Virus record (IMG/VR): IMGVR_UViG_3300029267_000807
Coordinates: 1 to 58,207 of that record
DNA from: a virus
DNA length: 58,207 nt
Strand: one strand, 5' to 3'
Shown one piece after another: positions 37,645 through 45,561 of the stretch. A model generated the notes under the pieces. That model worked only from the letters and a program-made list of their open reading frames with translations, was not told the DNA's origin and did no database searches. The position numbers were made by a program, and so were the translations under genes. Within the stretch, counting starts at the first letter, position 1. Every line of letters starts with the position of its first letter.

Positions 37645-40152
37645 ATGGGATACTGGAAGATCGTCGTTCCCGAAGAAGGGTTCAACAAAGTTTTGTCCCC
37701 CAGCGGCGAAACGGGGAACATTCCGACATATTTCACGGCATACAACGGCGCGGTTGCGGTAAGTCGCTATTCCCTGGACGCCTTTCGTGGCTTTCAGTGT
37801 TATCAGATCAACACAAACGGCGTAAATCAGGGTGTTACGCTGAACCTGTCGACCCTTGCGAATGCCGATCACTATATTACCTTTGCGCTGAAGAATCCCC
37901 CCAGCGGAAACCCGGCGTCCCCGGGCGTTCAAGCATATATGAACGGCGCGGCACCAACATGGGAAAACCCACAACTGCTTTATACGGGCTTTGACGGCGA
38001 CTGGCATTTGTACGGGGTTCCCTATGTCGCGGCGAAAGCGAACGGCGCGGGCTTTCTGACCTTCCGGACAACTGTCGGCGGAAACATTTACTGGTATCTT
38101 GATCGGGTTCAGGTCGAACAAAAAAACTACTGGACAACGTACATGGACGGCGATCAGCCGGGTTGTGAATGGGAAGGCTTTGCCCATGCCAGTGTAACGC
38201 GGCGATCGGCGCTGTCCCGGGCTGGGGGAAGGGTCCGGGATCTGTCGGAAGTGTATCATTTCGATATCGAATCCATGGACGGCGCGGGGCTTCCCCCTAA
38301 CGAAATACGGTCCTTCGAATTCGCCCTTTCCCCAGGCGGCGACGTCCCCCAGATCCGCGATACCATGCGACCCTTTACCTTGACGGGCGTTTTGGAAGAC
38401 CCCGGGTCCTGGAACAGCCTGGAAGACGTCCGATTGATCCGAAGGGACTTGATCGAAATTCTGAAGGGCGATTCGTTCCCCCTGAACCTGGGACGTCCCC
38501 AGCCCGTTCGTTTATGGTACACTGAAGGATCGGATTATCCCCCGCGTTACATCGATCTTCATTATGAAGAAGGGCTTCGGTTGGCTGTCCATGGGACCTT
38601 CCCTTGTTCGGAAGTTCTGGCGCTTCGTTTTCTGGCTGAAGACCCCTATTTCTACGAAATAAAGGACTTTGCGCGATCGCTTTCCAGGCGCGAAACGCTG
38701 TTGAACACCCAGCTTGTCTATGGGCGGATCAAAGACGGCGAAATTTGGTCGAACCTGGGTCCCCCGAATGCCGCGGGGACCTATACGTCGATCAACGCGA
38801 TCGTCTTTGGCCCAGACGGGAAGCTTTATGTCGGCGGAAACTTTACCTTTTTTGACGCGATCCTGGGCGCTGATTACTTGTGTCGATATGATTTTCAAGC
38901 CGCAACATGGGACCTTGTCGGTCCGGCGGGTTCAGTAAATGGAATCGTCGACGCGTTGGCGGTCGGACCAAACGGGCTGATCTATATCGGCGGACAGTTC
39001 ACGAACCTGGGCGGCGCGAACGGGGACAGCTTTTCAAGCTATGACCCCGCGACAAATACTTATGCCGCGGTTGGCGACATAACAGGCGCGGGCGTTGCAA
39101 CGCTGACAACCGTAAACGATATAGACTTTGCCAGCAACGGCGACATTTGGATCGTCGGGAACTTTCTGAACGTTGGCGCGAACCCGTCCGCGGACTATAT
39201 CGCGCGATACGACTATTCTGTCGGCGGCTGGAATACCCCGTTCGGCGCGGCACCTGCGACCGCGACCATGTATGCTTGCGTTGTCGATTCCGACGACTAT
39301 GTCTGGGTTGCGGGATCCGCGGCGAACCTGGGCGGGCTGGGCGCGAACGGGAACTATATCGCGAAGATATTTCAGGGCGTCATGTATCAAGCGGTCCCGG
39401 GCGGCGCGAACAGCGTTGTAAATGCGTTGGAACTGGGGGACGATCAATCGGTTTATGCGGGCGGAAACTTCACGACGCTGGGCGGAAATACGGCATGTAA
39501 TTACATCGGGCGCATTCTGGCGGGTCAGGCGTTCGATCTGGATTCTGGAACAAACGGGCGGGTTTGGAACATTCACAAGGCCCCCGACGGTATGCTTTTT
39601 GTGTCCGGCGTCTTTTCGGCGGCGGGCGTTTTGTCTGTCGATCGGGCGGCGGCATGGAACGGGTTTACATGGGTCCATGTCCCGGTTTACCGCGGCGCGG
39701 GGACGGTCTACGAAATGACAACCGGAATTCCGGACCCGACAACTAGCGAACGTTATGATCTGTTTTTCGGCGGAACCCAGACGGGGACCGTTTACGCGGG
39801 TAGCAGAACGGCGATCACATATCCTGGGACCCAGGCGACAAGGCCCCTATTTCGTTTCTACGATCCAACAGGGAACGCGGACTTGTATCTTTTCCGGAAT
39901 GAAACGCTGGGCGCGGACCTTTACATGGACTATAGGGTCAGAAATGCCGAAGATTTCCGCGTCGATCTTCGACCCGGGAAAGTGTTAGTCTACAGCGAAT
40001 TTGCTGGAAGGAAACCCGGCGCGATCCTTCCCGGAAGCGATATCGAAGAGTTTAGAGTTATCCCCGGGGAAAACATAATCAGCATGTTTACCCCGCACTC
40101 TTCCGGGTCCCCCTTTATCAGCATGCCGATCTGCTATGGAAGTGTTGACTAA
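37645..40152 (+). CDS. Distal tail protein with inserted beta-propeller
   Basis: This is an 835-residue protein. The first 190 residues look like a carbohydrate-binding-like beta module. Residues about 190-350 (VRDLSEVYHFDIESMDGAGLPPNEIRSFEFALSPGGDVPQIRDTM and FPLNLGRPQPVRLWYTEG) fit a Dit-like distal tail ring protein. From about 370 to 690 there are six repeated blades with the signature YVGGNFTFF, YIGGQFTNLGG, WIVGNFLNVGA, WVAGSAANLGG, YAGGNFTTLGG and FVSGVFSAAGV, a kelch/Delta-60-like beta-propeller. It may bind receptor glycans. A final 120-residue beta domain (ending FVPGENIISMFT type) follows. An unusual size for a distal tail protein. Confidence 0.78.
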   Translation: MGYWKIVVPEEGFNKVLSPSGETGNIPTYFTAYNGAVAVSRYSLDAFRGFQCYQINTNGVNQGVTLNLSTLANADHYITFALKNPPSGNPASPGVQAYMNGAAPTWENPQLLYTGFDGDWHLYGVPYVAAKANGAGFLTFRTTVGGNIYWYLDRVQVEQKNYWTTYMDGDQPGCEWEGFAHASVTRRSALSRAGGRVRDLSEVYHFDIESMDGAGLPPNEIRSFEFALSPGGDVPQIRDTMRPFTLTGVLEDPGSWNSLEDVRLIRRDLIEILKGDSFPLNLGRPQPVRLWYTEGSDYPPRYIDLHYEEGLRLAVHGTFPCSEVLALRFLAEDPYFYEIKDFARSLSRRETLLNTQLVYGRIKDGEIWSNLGPPNAAGTYTSINAIVFGPDGKLYVGGNFTFFDAILGADYLCRYDFQAATWDLVGPAGSVNGIVDALAVGPNGLIYIGGQFTNLGGANGDSFSSYDPATNTYAAVGDITGAGVATLTTVNDIDFASNGDIWIVGNFLNVGANPSADYIARYDYSVGGWNTPFGAAPATATMYACVVDSDDYVWVAGSAANLGGLGANGNYIAKIFQGVMYQAVPGGANSVVNALELGDDQSVYAGGNFTTLGGNTACNYIGRILAGQAFDLDSGTNGRVWNIHKAPDGMLFVSGVFSAAGVLSVDRAAAWNGFTWVHVPVYRGAGTVYEMTTGIPDPTTSERYDLFFGGTQTGTVYAGSRTAITYPGTQATRPLFRFYDPTGNADLYLFRNETLGADLYMDYRVRNAEDFRVDLRPGKVLVYSEFAGRKPGAILPGSDIEEFRVIPGENIISMFTPHSSGSPFISMPICYGSVD

Positions 40153-41241
40153 ATGGGAATTGACGTCCGGATCTATGATGACAAGGGGACCCCGGCATAT
40201 CAGATCGGCGACTTCTTTCGGCTGGAAGCCGTCCGGGTCCTGGGGGACGTCGGCGGCTGTCGGCTGTCCATTCCGGAAGGAAAATACAAAGTCGGGGATT
40301 TTCGGCGCGACATGATGATCGCGTTCACGTATGAAGTAAGCGGTTTCGGGACAAGTTGGGTCTTTCTATTGCGCGAACTGGGACGCATTCCGGGCATGAT
40401 TCTTCTGGACGGGGACAGCCCCCTTTGTATCGCTGAAGATCGGATCGTTGCTTACCCAGCCCATACAGCCCAAACGGAAAAGACGGATCAGGCGGACGAT
40501 ATCATGCGGGCGGTCATGCGCGAAAACCTGGGCGCGTCGGCGACGTCCAGCCGCGACCGATCGTCATATCTAACGATCGGCGGCGACTTGGCGCAAGGCC
40601 CGAATGTTTCCAAAAGCTTCGCATGGCAAAGCGTTTTGACTGTTCTTCAGGACTTACGGGGACAGGCGTTGATCAAGGGAACGAAGATTTACTTTGATCT
40701 TGTCCCGGTCTTTAGCGGACAGAACGTTCGCTTTCGGTTCGACACATATCTAAATCAACCCGGCGTTGATCGGACAACGGGATCCCAGAAGCTTGTATTT
40801 TCCGAAGAACGCGGAAACCTGATCGATCCATCGGTTTGGTACACTTGGCGACAGCGTCCGACTTATGCTTATGCGTTGGGACAGGGCGAAGGGGAAGATC
40901 GAACCCAACAGGAAGCCGCGGCGACGGGCGCTTCGGACAGCGTCTGGGCGCGGGTTGAAACGTATGTCGACGCGCGCATGTCGGAAACGGACGCGGCGGT
41001 TCTGGCTGAAGCCGAACGGGAACTGGCAAGTCGGGGACCCATTGTCCGATTCGAAGGCGGCGCGGTCGATACGGACGGATCGCGTTTTGCGGTCGACTGG
41101 AACTTTGGCGATCGGGTAATTGCGGAATACAATGAAACCGAATACGAATGCCTGATCGATACGGTTCATATCGATCTTCAGGCGGGCGAACCGATCGCGG
41201 TTTCGGCAAGGCTTGTATATGAAGGGCTGATCGGATCATGA
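40153..41241 (+). CDS. Tail hub/baseplate protein (Gp37-like)
   Basis: This 362-residue protein fits the siphovirus Gp37-like or gp27-type hub family: IDVRIYDDKGTPAYQIGDFFRLEAVRVLGDVGGCRLSIPEG, a beta N-terminal part; WQSVLTVLQDLRGQALIKGTKIYFDLVPV in the middle; and a C-terminal strand set (DRVIAEYNETEYECLIDTVHIDL). Helix at about 250-290. It starts one base after the previous stop. The hub forms the tail-tip ring that joins the tube to receptor-binding proteins. Confidence 0.78.
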   Translation: MGIDVRIYDDKGTPAYQIGDFFRLEAVRVLGDVGGCRLSIPEGKYKVGDFRRDMMIAFTYEVSGFGTSWVFLLRELGRIPGMILLDGDSPLCIAEDRIVAYPAHTAQTEKTDQADDIMRAVMRENLGASATSSRDRSSYLTIGGDLAQGPNVSKSFAWQSVLTVLQDLRGQALIKGTKIYFDLVPVFSGQNVRFRFDTYLNQPGVDRTTGSQKLVFSEERGNLIDPSVWYTWRQRPTYAYALGQGEGEDRTQQEAAATGASDSVWARVETYVDARMSETDAAVLAEAERELASRGPIVRFEGGAVDTDGSRFAVDWNFGDRVIAEYNETEYECLIDTVHIDLQAGEPIAVSARLVYEGLIGS

Positions 41242-42050
41242 TGGGCGAAAGGACAGCGGCGCGAATCGCGTCGATCAACAAAGACATTCAGCGCGGCGGA
41301 AAGGCTGAAATTCTCCATAGGGATCAGCATGCATGGGCGCATTCGATCAGCATGGCCCTTGCGTTCCCCGGGCTTCGCGGGCTTTGGCCCATGTCGCTTG
41401 TTTCGGCGGGCGGAATCGCGGAACCGATCGCGGGGAATGCCGGACAGCTATCCTATAACGGGAACCCACAATATGGAAACGACGGCTTTGCCCCCTATAT
41501 CGATCTGGACGGCGCGGGCGATTATCTTTCTCATATTGATTCGGTCGAATTCGACATTCGCGCGAACGAAGCCTATATGGAAAACCCCGGGTTGACGGTT
41601 GGCTGTTTCATGTACCCCGGCGATACGGCGAACTTTCAGGGCATTTTTTCAAAGTGGGGCGGCGCTGGGGGACGGTCTTATCTCCTTTATGCCGCGGGGA
41701 ACGTTGCTGGGGATCCGGTTCGATTCAATATAAGCGACGACGGGACAAATTCGGATCCAGTATCGTCGGTTAGCGGGTATTCGGCAAATACATGGCATTT
41801 CGTTTGTGCGCGGTTCGACGATTCGGACGCGGGGAATGAGCTTGCCATTTGGCTGAATGACGAAAAGACGACGGCTGGGACAGCCCGGAACAGCATTTTC
41901 AACAGTGGTTCAGCGGTTTCGGTTGGGTCGCTGGGCGCGGCGTCGTATTTTACCGGGCGGTTGTCCCTTGTCTTTCTTGTCGCGTCCGCGGTTCCAGACG
42001 CATTGATCGGCGCATTTTACCAACAGGCGCGCGCGGTTTACAGCATATAG
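41238..42050 (+). CDS. LamG-domain tail fibre/receptor protein
   Basis: In this 270-residue protein residues 1-70 form a helical, charged start and a linker. From 85 to 265 lies one LamG-type jelly roll: YIDLDGAGDYLSHIDSVEFDIRANEAYMENPGLTVGCFMYPGDTANFQGIFSKWG, SANTWHFVCARFDDSDAGNELAIWLNDEK and SVGSLGAASYFTGRLSLVFLV. It is related in fold to the giant LamG protein. ATGA-like overlap with the hub gene. A receptor-binding role towards surface sugars is likely. Confidence 0.78.
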   Translation: MMGERTAARIASINKDIQRGGKAEILHRDQHAWAHSISMALAFPGLRGLWPMSLVSAGGIAEPIAGNAGQLSYNGNPQYGNDGFAPYIDLDGAGDYLSHIDSVEFDIRANEAYMENPGLTVGCFMYPGDTANFQGIFSKWGGAGGRSYLLYAAGNVAGDPVRFNISDDGTNSDPVSSVSGYSANTWHFVCARFDDSDAGNELAIWLNDEKTTAGTARNSIFNSGSAVSVGSLGAASYFTGRLSLVFLVASAVPDALIGAFYQQARAVYSI

Positions 42051-42062
42051 AAAGGATAGAAC

Positions 42063-43739
42063 ATGTTGTCCAGGTTTGTGAACGGCATTCACGACGAAGG
42101 CGATCCGGCGCTGTTCAACCGGACGGGCGGAACGATATTGCTTCCCCGGGCGGTTGGGCATGATCCGAACGACATGGGCGGGATCGGGGATATCAGCCCC
42201 TGGGACGGCTTGACGGTCGCGGTCCGGATTCAGCATGCATGGGGGACGCATGGCGGTTGCATAGCACCGGAACGCTTCATGGGGGACTTTGTTCGGCGCG
42301 TTGGGAATTATGCAAAGGCGTCCCCGGGCGTTCATGTCTGGATCATCGGGAACGAACCGAACGTCGACTGGGAACGTCCCGAAGGCTTCCCGATCCTTCC
42401 CCGATTCTATGCTGAAACCGTCCAGGCTTGCGCGGGCGCGATCCGGGCGAACCCAGGACATATTGACGATATCGTGATCCCGGGACCGACAGGGCCATGG
42501 AATAATCAGACGTTCTATGAAACGAACCCGCGCGGGGACTGGGTTCAGTATCTTCAGGACGTTTACCTATTTCTTCAGGAATGGGGATTCGACATTCAGG
42601 CGACGGCGATCCATACGTACACCCATGGGGCGTCCCCGCGGCTTGTTTACGTCGATCGACCGATGGATCCCCCCTTCGAAGATCGACAGTTCGAATTCAG
42701 GGCGTTCGAAGATTACGCGCGCATGTTCGTTCGGATCGGGCTGGGGGACGTCCCCATGTTGATTACGGAAACCGATCAGAACGAACCCTGGGTCGCGAAC
42801 GGTTGGATCAATGAAGCCTATACCTTTGTCGAAGCCTGGAACTTGGCTGAACGGAAGCCGACAATCGGGTCCCTGATCTTGTATCGCTGGGACCATGACA
42901 AGTTCGAAATCGTCCGGAAGCCGGACGTTATAGAAGAAATCAGAAGCGTATTTTCCAGGGGAATAACCTGGAAGAAAGGGGATCAGGAAATGCCGGAAGA
43001 ATGGAAGACGGTTTATGGAACGTCGTTCGACCCCCCTGAAGGCTGGGTTTATCAGAACGGGATCAGCGAACTAGAAGTCCCTGGGGACGGCTGGGTCGCG
43101 GAATGGTATGAAGATCCAGCCGAAGGGAAGTTCGACCGTCCAGAAATCAAGCCAAAGATCCGGGACGGTCAGACGAATCAACCGGAAGTCCGGACCGAAC
43201 CGCGGTCGCTGTCGATCGGGACGGCGTTCGCGTCCCATAGGGCATGCGTCCGGAAGCGGCTTGTCGGCGTCAAAGCCGGACAACAGATCCGGGCGTTCTG
43301 TTGGGTCATGGGCGTTTCGCATCATAACGACGGATCCATAGGCGGCGGGCTGGGACAGGTCCTGGGCGTTGTCGCGGACGGGGAAGACTTTCTTTCCGGG
43401 TCCTATGGATCATGGTATTCGTCGGACGATTCGTCATGGGCGGAACGAACCTGGGTTCAGATCCACTATGAAGGCCCAGCCCCTTCCGACAACCCATGGA
43501 TCGTCCTTCGATCGGACGCGCGCGAAGCGTATGAAGCCCAGTACAGCCATTATGACGATCTTTCGGTCGAAGTTTTGGGCGAATCCAGCCCAGGACCCGG
43601 ACCCGGTCCTTCCCCTGGGGGAACACTGTATGATCATATTGACGCTGTTCGGGCGGCGCTGGAAGAGGTCGACGATCGGCTTCGGGAACTGGAAGACTTT
43701 GTGGTTTCCGGTTCCAGGACTTGTCTTTTGGTCGAATAG
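42063..43739 (+). CDS. Tail-associated glycoside hydrolase (clan GH-A-like)
   Basis: The 558 residues begin with a TIM-barrel-like domain (1-310): VWIIGNEPN with a candidate acid/base Glu98, and MLITETDQN with a candidate nucleophile Glu236; these are the family-typical NEP and ITE-type catalytic strands of GH-A enzymes (GH5/GH39-like). A central beta domain (about 325-520) with WEDPAEG- and SAR-type segments, a Pro/Gly linker (GPGPGPSPGG) and a C-terminal coiled coil (IDAVRAALEEVDDRLREL) follow. The coiled coil may trimerise it on the virion. It is probably a depolymerase for a host polysaccharide. Family is inferred from motifs. Confidence 0.75.
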   Translation: MLSRFVNGIHDEGDPALFNRTGGTILLPRAVGHDPNDMGGIGDISPWDGLTVAVRIQHAWGTHGGCIAPERFMGDFVRRVGNYAKASPGVHVWIIGNEPNVDWERPEGFPILPRFYAETVQACAGAIRANPGHIDDIVIPGPTGPWNNQTFYETNPRGDWVQYLQDVYLFLQEWGFDIQATAIHTYTHGASPRLVYVDRPMDPPFEDRQFEFRAFEDYARMFVRIGLGDVPMLITETDQNEPWVANGWINEAYTFVEAWNLAERKPTIGSLILYRWDHDKFEIVRKPDVIEEIRSVFSRGITWKKGDQEMPEEWKTVYGTSFDPPEGWVYQNGISELEVPGDGWVAEWYEDPAEGKFDRPEIKPKIRDGQTNQPEVRTEPRSLSIGTAFASHRACVRKRLVGVKAGQQIRAFCWVMGVSHHNDGSIGGGLGQVLGVVADGEDFLSGSYGSWYSSDDSSWAERTWVQIHYEGPAPSDNPWIVLRSDAREAYEAQYSHYDDLSVEVLGESSPGPGPGPSPGGTLYDHIDAVRAALEEVDDRLRELEDFVVSGSRTCLLVE

Positions 43740-43747
43740 GGGATACT

Positions 43748-44101
43748 ATGGGGATCACAAACCAACAGATCGCCGAAAGCGTTCAGGACGCCATTCGTCA
43801 AATGGGGGAAACTGTCGATCACGCCATGACTGAAATCGCAAAGATCGCGCAAGCGTTCAGCGAAGCCCAGGATCGACGGGCTGAAATATATGAACGAACC
43901 ATGGCGAAGCTTTCGGCTGAAAACCGCGCGGACCATGAAGAGTTCAGGAAGGCGATCGCGGAAATGTCGGTTTGTGTTCAACTGCTTCAGGCGAATCAGG
44001 CGCGGCATGATGACAACTGGAAGCGGGCATGGGCGATCTTGCTGGCTGTCATCATTATTCCGGTTGGCGCGGCGATTGTTTCTTTGGTCCTTCATGTATG
44101 A
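43748..44101 (+). CDS. Holin-like protein with C-terminal TM helix
   Basis: This 117-residue protein has a long amphipathic coiled coil (residues 5-88) and one C-terminal TM helix (WAILLAVIIIPVGAAIVSLVLHV). A spanin-like or holin-like accessory membrane protein is possible. It is encoded just before the three-helix holin candidate and after the tail enzymes. There is no lipobox. GGGGATACT lies before the ATG. Confidence 0.65.
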   Translation: MGITNQQIAESVQDAIRQMGETVDHAMTEIAKIAQAFSEAQDRRAEIYERTMAKLSAENRADHEEFRKAIAEMSVCVQLLQANQARHDDNWKRAWAILLAVIIIPVGAAIVSLVLHV

Positions 44102-44120
44102 AGGGAAAGGGGAATTTGGT

Positions 44121-44432
44121 ATGTTGGAAATGATGATCGGACCCGTTCAGGTAGTTTTGTTGGTCCTGGGCATTGTCGAAGCCGCGAAGCGGTTCGGCGT
44201 GAATGGGAAGGCGTCGGAAGCCTTGGCGCTGGGGATCGGCGTTGTCCTGTTCGGGGTTGCGTCCGCGATCGAAGCGGGCTTGATCCCGGACGCGGCGGTT
44301 ATGTATATCATAATCGCGGCGCGCGCGATCGCGGGCGCTTTGGCGGCGACGGGCTATTACGACTTGGGAAAGAAGATTCTTCGACAGGCGGCGGTTTCGA
44401 TCGCGGGCGTTCCGCGGGTCATGCGGAAGTAA
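44121..44432 (+). CDS. Candidate holin, three TM helices
   Basis: This 103-residue protein has hydrophobic segments at about 7-22, 33-52 and 57-80 and a basic C-terminal tail (KKILRQAAV and RVMRK), matching the class I holin layout. It lies at the end of the late operon before a terminator. It would make the holes that let the lysin (perhaps the protein at 11092) reach the wall. Being far from the lysin gene is unusual. Confidence 0.7.
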   Translation: MLEMMIGPVQVVLLVLGIVEAAKRFGVNGKASEALALGIGVVLFGVASAIEAGLIPDAAVMYIIIAARAIAGALAATGYYDLGKKILRQAAVSIAGVPRVMRK

Positions 44433-44451
44433 AGACAATTCAGGGGGATCG

Positions 44452-44483
44452 AAGACGGGGACCCGGCAACGGATCCCCGTCTT
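44452..44483 (+). terminator. Terminator between the converging arms
   Basis: AAGACGGGGA (44452-44461) pairs with TCCCCGTCTT (44474-44483), and CCG/CGG inside closes a GCAA loop. Plus-strand T residues follow (CTTTCGCGTT). It separates the rightward late operon from the leftward early genes that end at 44498, so it should stop late transcription and may work in both directions. Confidence 0.78.
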
Positions 44484-44497
44484 TCGCGTTCTGGGCG

Positions 44498-44743
44498 CTA
44501 TATCGCTGGACCGCGAAGGTTGTACGGGAATTCCTGATTATAGCGCGCGCGGCGGTCCTGAAAGCTGATCGCGACGTCGGCGGACAGTTCGAACATGGTT
44601 TCTTCGTCGATCGGGTCCCGGACCCCGAATTCGATCAAGGCGTCTTCGGCAAGCTGGGTTGCGTTGACAAGATCGGTCTTCGGGTCGACGAATTCTTCGA
44701 CAACTTCGCGCATGTAGGCGCGGACTTCGGTTTTGTTCAGCAT
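44498..44743 (-). CDS. Hypothetical acidic protein
   Basis: This 81-residue, acidic, helical protein starts MLNKTEVRAY at 44743 with GAAAGGGGC upstream. Helices are at about 3-20 and 26-40, and FELSADVAISFQDR follows. No function recognised. It is the last leftward gene of its operon. Confidence 0.68.
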   Translation of the reverse strand: MLNKTEVRAYMREVVEEFVDPKTDLVNATQLAEDALIEFGVRDPIDEETMFELSADVAISFQDRRARYNQEFPYNLRGPAI

Positions 44744-44757
44744 CTTGTTTGCCCCTT

Positions 44758-45039
44758 TCAGGCGATCGGAACGTATTCGCGGCGAATCCAACCCGCGGCG
44801 TTCTGGGCTTCGACCCGGAACCCCTTCGGGGATTCTACAAAGGACAGGTCCCGGGCGACCCCTTCGTCTTCCCATTCCTGGATCTTTCCCATGCATTCCC
44901 GACAAAGCGTTTCATGGTGCAAGCCCATGGACGTTGTGAAGGTTGCTTCGAATCTGGCGACCCGGTTACAACGCTTCCCGTTTCTGTACTCCATACAAAG
45001 GGCTTTCCCGGCTTTGTTCGTCAGCGTTTGGCGCGGCAT
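44758..45039 (-). CDS. Small Cys/His protein (possible zinc finger)
   Basis: This 93-residue protein has CMEYRNGKRCNRVARFEATF, then HHETLCRECMGKIQEW, a spacing of Cys/His that fits a zinc knuckle. The start at 45039 follows the GAAA-loop hairpin at 45056-45077. No family recognised. Confidence 0.7.
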   Translation of the reverse strand: MPRQTLTNKAGKALCMEYRNGKRCNRVARFEATFTTSMGLHHETLCRECMGKIQEWEDEGVARDLSFVESPKGFRVEAQNAAGWIRREYVPIA

Positions 45040-45055
45040 GTTCTGTCCCCTTCTA

Positions 45056-45077
45056 GGGGGACCCTTTCGGGTCCCCC
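45056..45077 (-). promoter_or_regulatory. GNRA-loop hairpin directly upstream of a ribosome site
   Basis: Minus-strand stem GGGGGACCC/GGGTCCCCC with GAAA loop, between the stop at 45086 and TAGAAGGGG at the start of the 93-residue gene. Same stem as the others in the family. Confidence 0.7.
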
Positions 45078-45085
45078 TTCGATTC

Positions 45086-45409
45086 CTAGTCCATTTCCCG
45101 GCGAAGAATGTCCAGGTAATACCTATACGCGACTTGATCGACTGGGCTTCGCGGGTTCGAAAGCCCGGTCAGCATCTTGACCCGAATCAGTTCTGAGCGG
45201 CTTTGGGGGACCTTGATTCCGGCTTCGTCGAACCCCCAGGTTGTGACCTTCAGCCAGTCTTTCCCGTCCCGTTCCAAGTCCAGGGTGAAAACCTGTTCCG
45301 CGTTCCAGCCGTCCGGAACTTTGCCCATGTCCCGGCGATATGACCGGGCGCTTTTGCTTCTGATAAGGTGGTTTGTGGCTTCTTTTGTCGCTTGCTTCAG
45401 GGTCTTCAT
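45086..45409 (-). CDS. Hypothetical protein under a class A promoter
   Basis: This 107-residue protein begins MKTLKQATKEATNHLIRSKSARSYRRDMGKV; a basic helical start is followed by a beta part (EQVFTLDLERDGKDWLKVTTWGFDEAG). AGAAAGGGAAACG upstream of the ATG. It is the first gene after the promoter at 45449, so it should be expressed early. No known family. Confidence 0.7.
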   Translation of the reverse strand: MKTLKQATKEATNHLIRSKSARSYRRDMGKVPDGWNAEQVFTLDLERDGKDWLKVTTWGFDEAGIKVPQSRSELIRVKMLTGLSNPRSPVDQVAYRYYLDILRREMD

Positions 45410-45448
45410 TTCGTTTCCCTTTCTGTCTGTATCCCCCCGGACAGCTAT

Positions 45449-45477
45449 AGTATAGCATAGTTCTAGAATCTTGTCAA
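45449..45477 (-). promoter_or_regulatory. Class A early promoter
   Basis: TTGACA (45472-45477), 17 bases with TTCTAGAAC and TGC, TATACT (45449-45454), minus strand. Tandem CGTGAA repeats (45482-45501) are in place. It drives genes from 45409 to 44498. Its first transcribed bases and the ones at 3344 and 7357 are similar (CTGTC followed by a G run). Confidence 0.92.
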
Positions 45478-45501
45478 GGGGGATTCACGACGAATTCACG
45501 T

Positions 45502-45532
45502 AAAAAGGGGACGAATTCGGAAATTCGTCCCC
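45502..45532 (-). terminator. Intrinsic terminator with UCCG loop
   Basis: Minus strand GGGGACGAATT/AATTCGTCCCC closes a UCCG loop (a UNCG-type tetraloop) and is followed by TTTTT at 45502-45506. This is the best formed terminator of the early arm, placed behind the metallophosphoesterase gene at 45562. Confidence 0.82.
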
Positions 45533-45561
45533 TATTCGAACCCGGGTTAGACTATTTTCGT

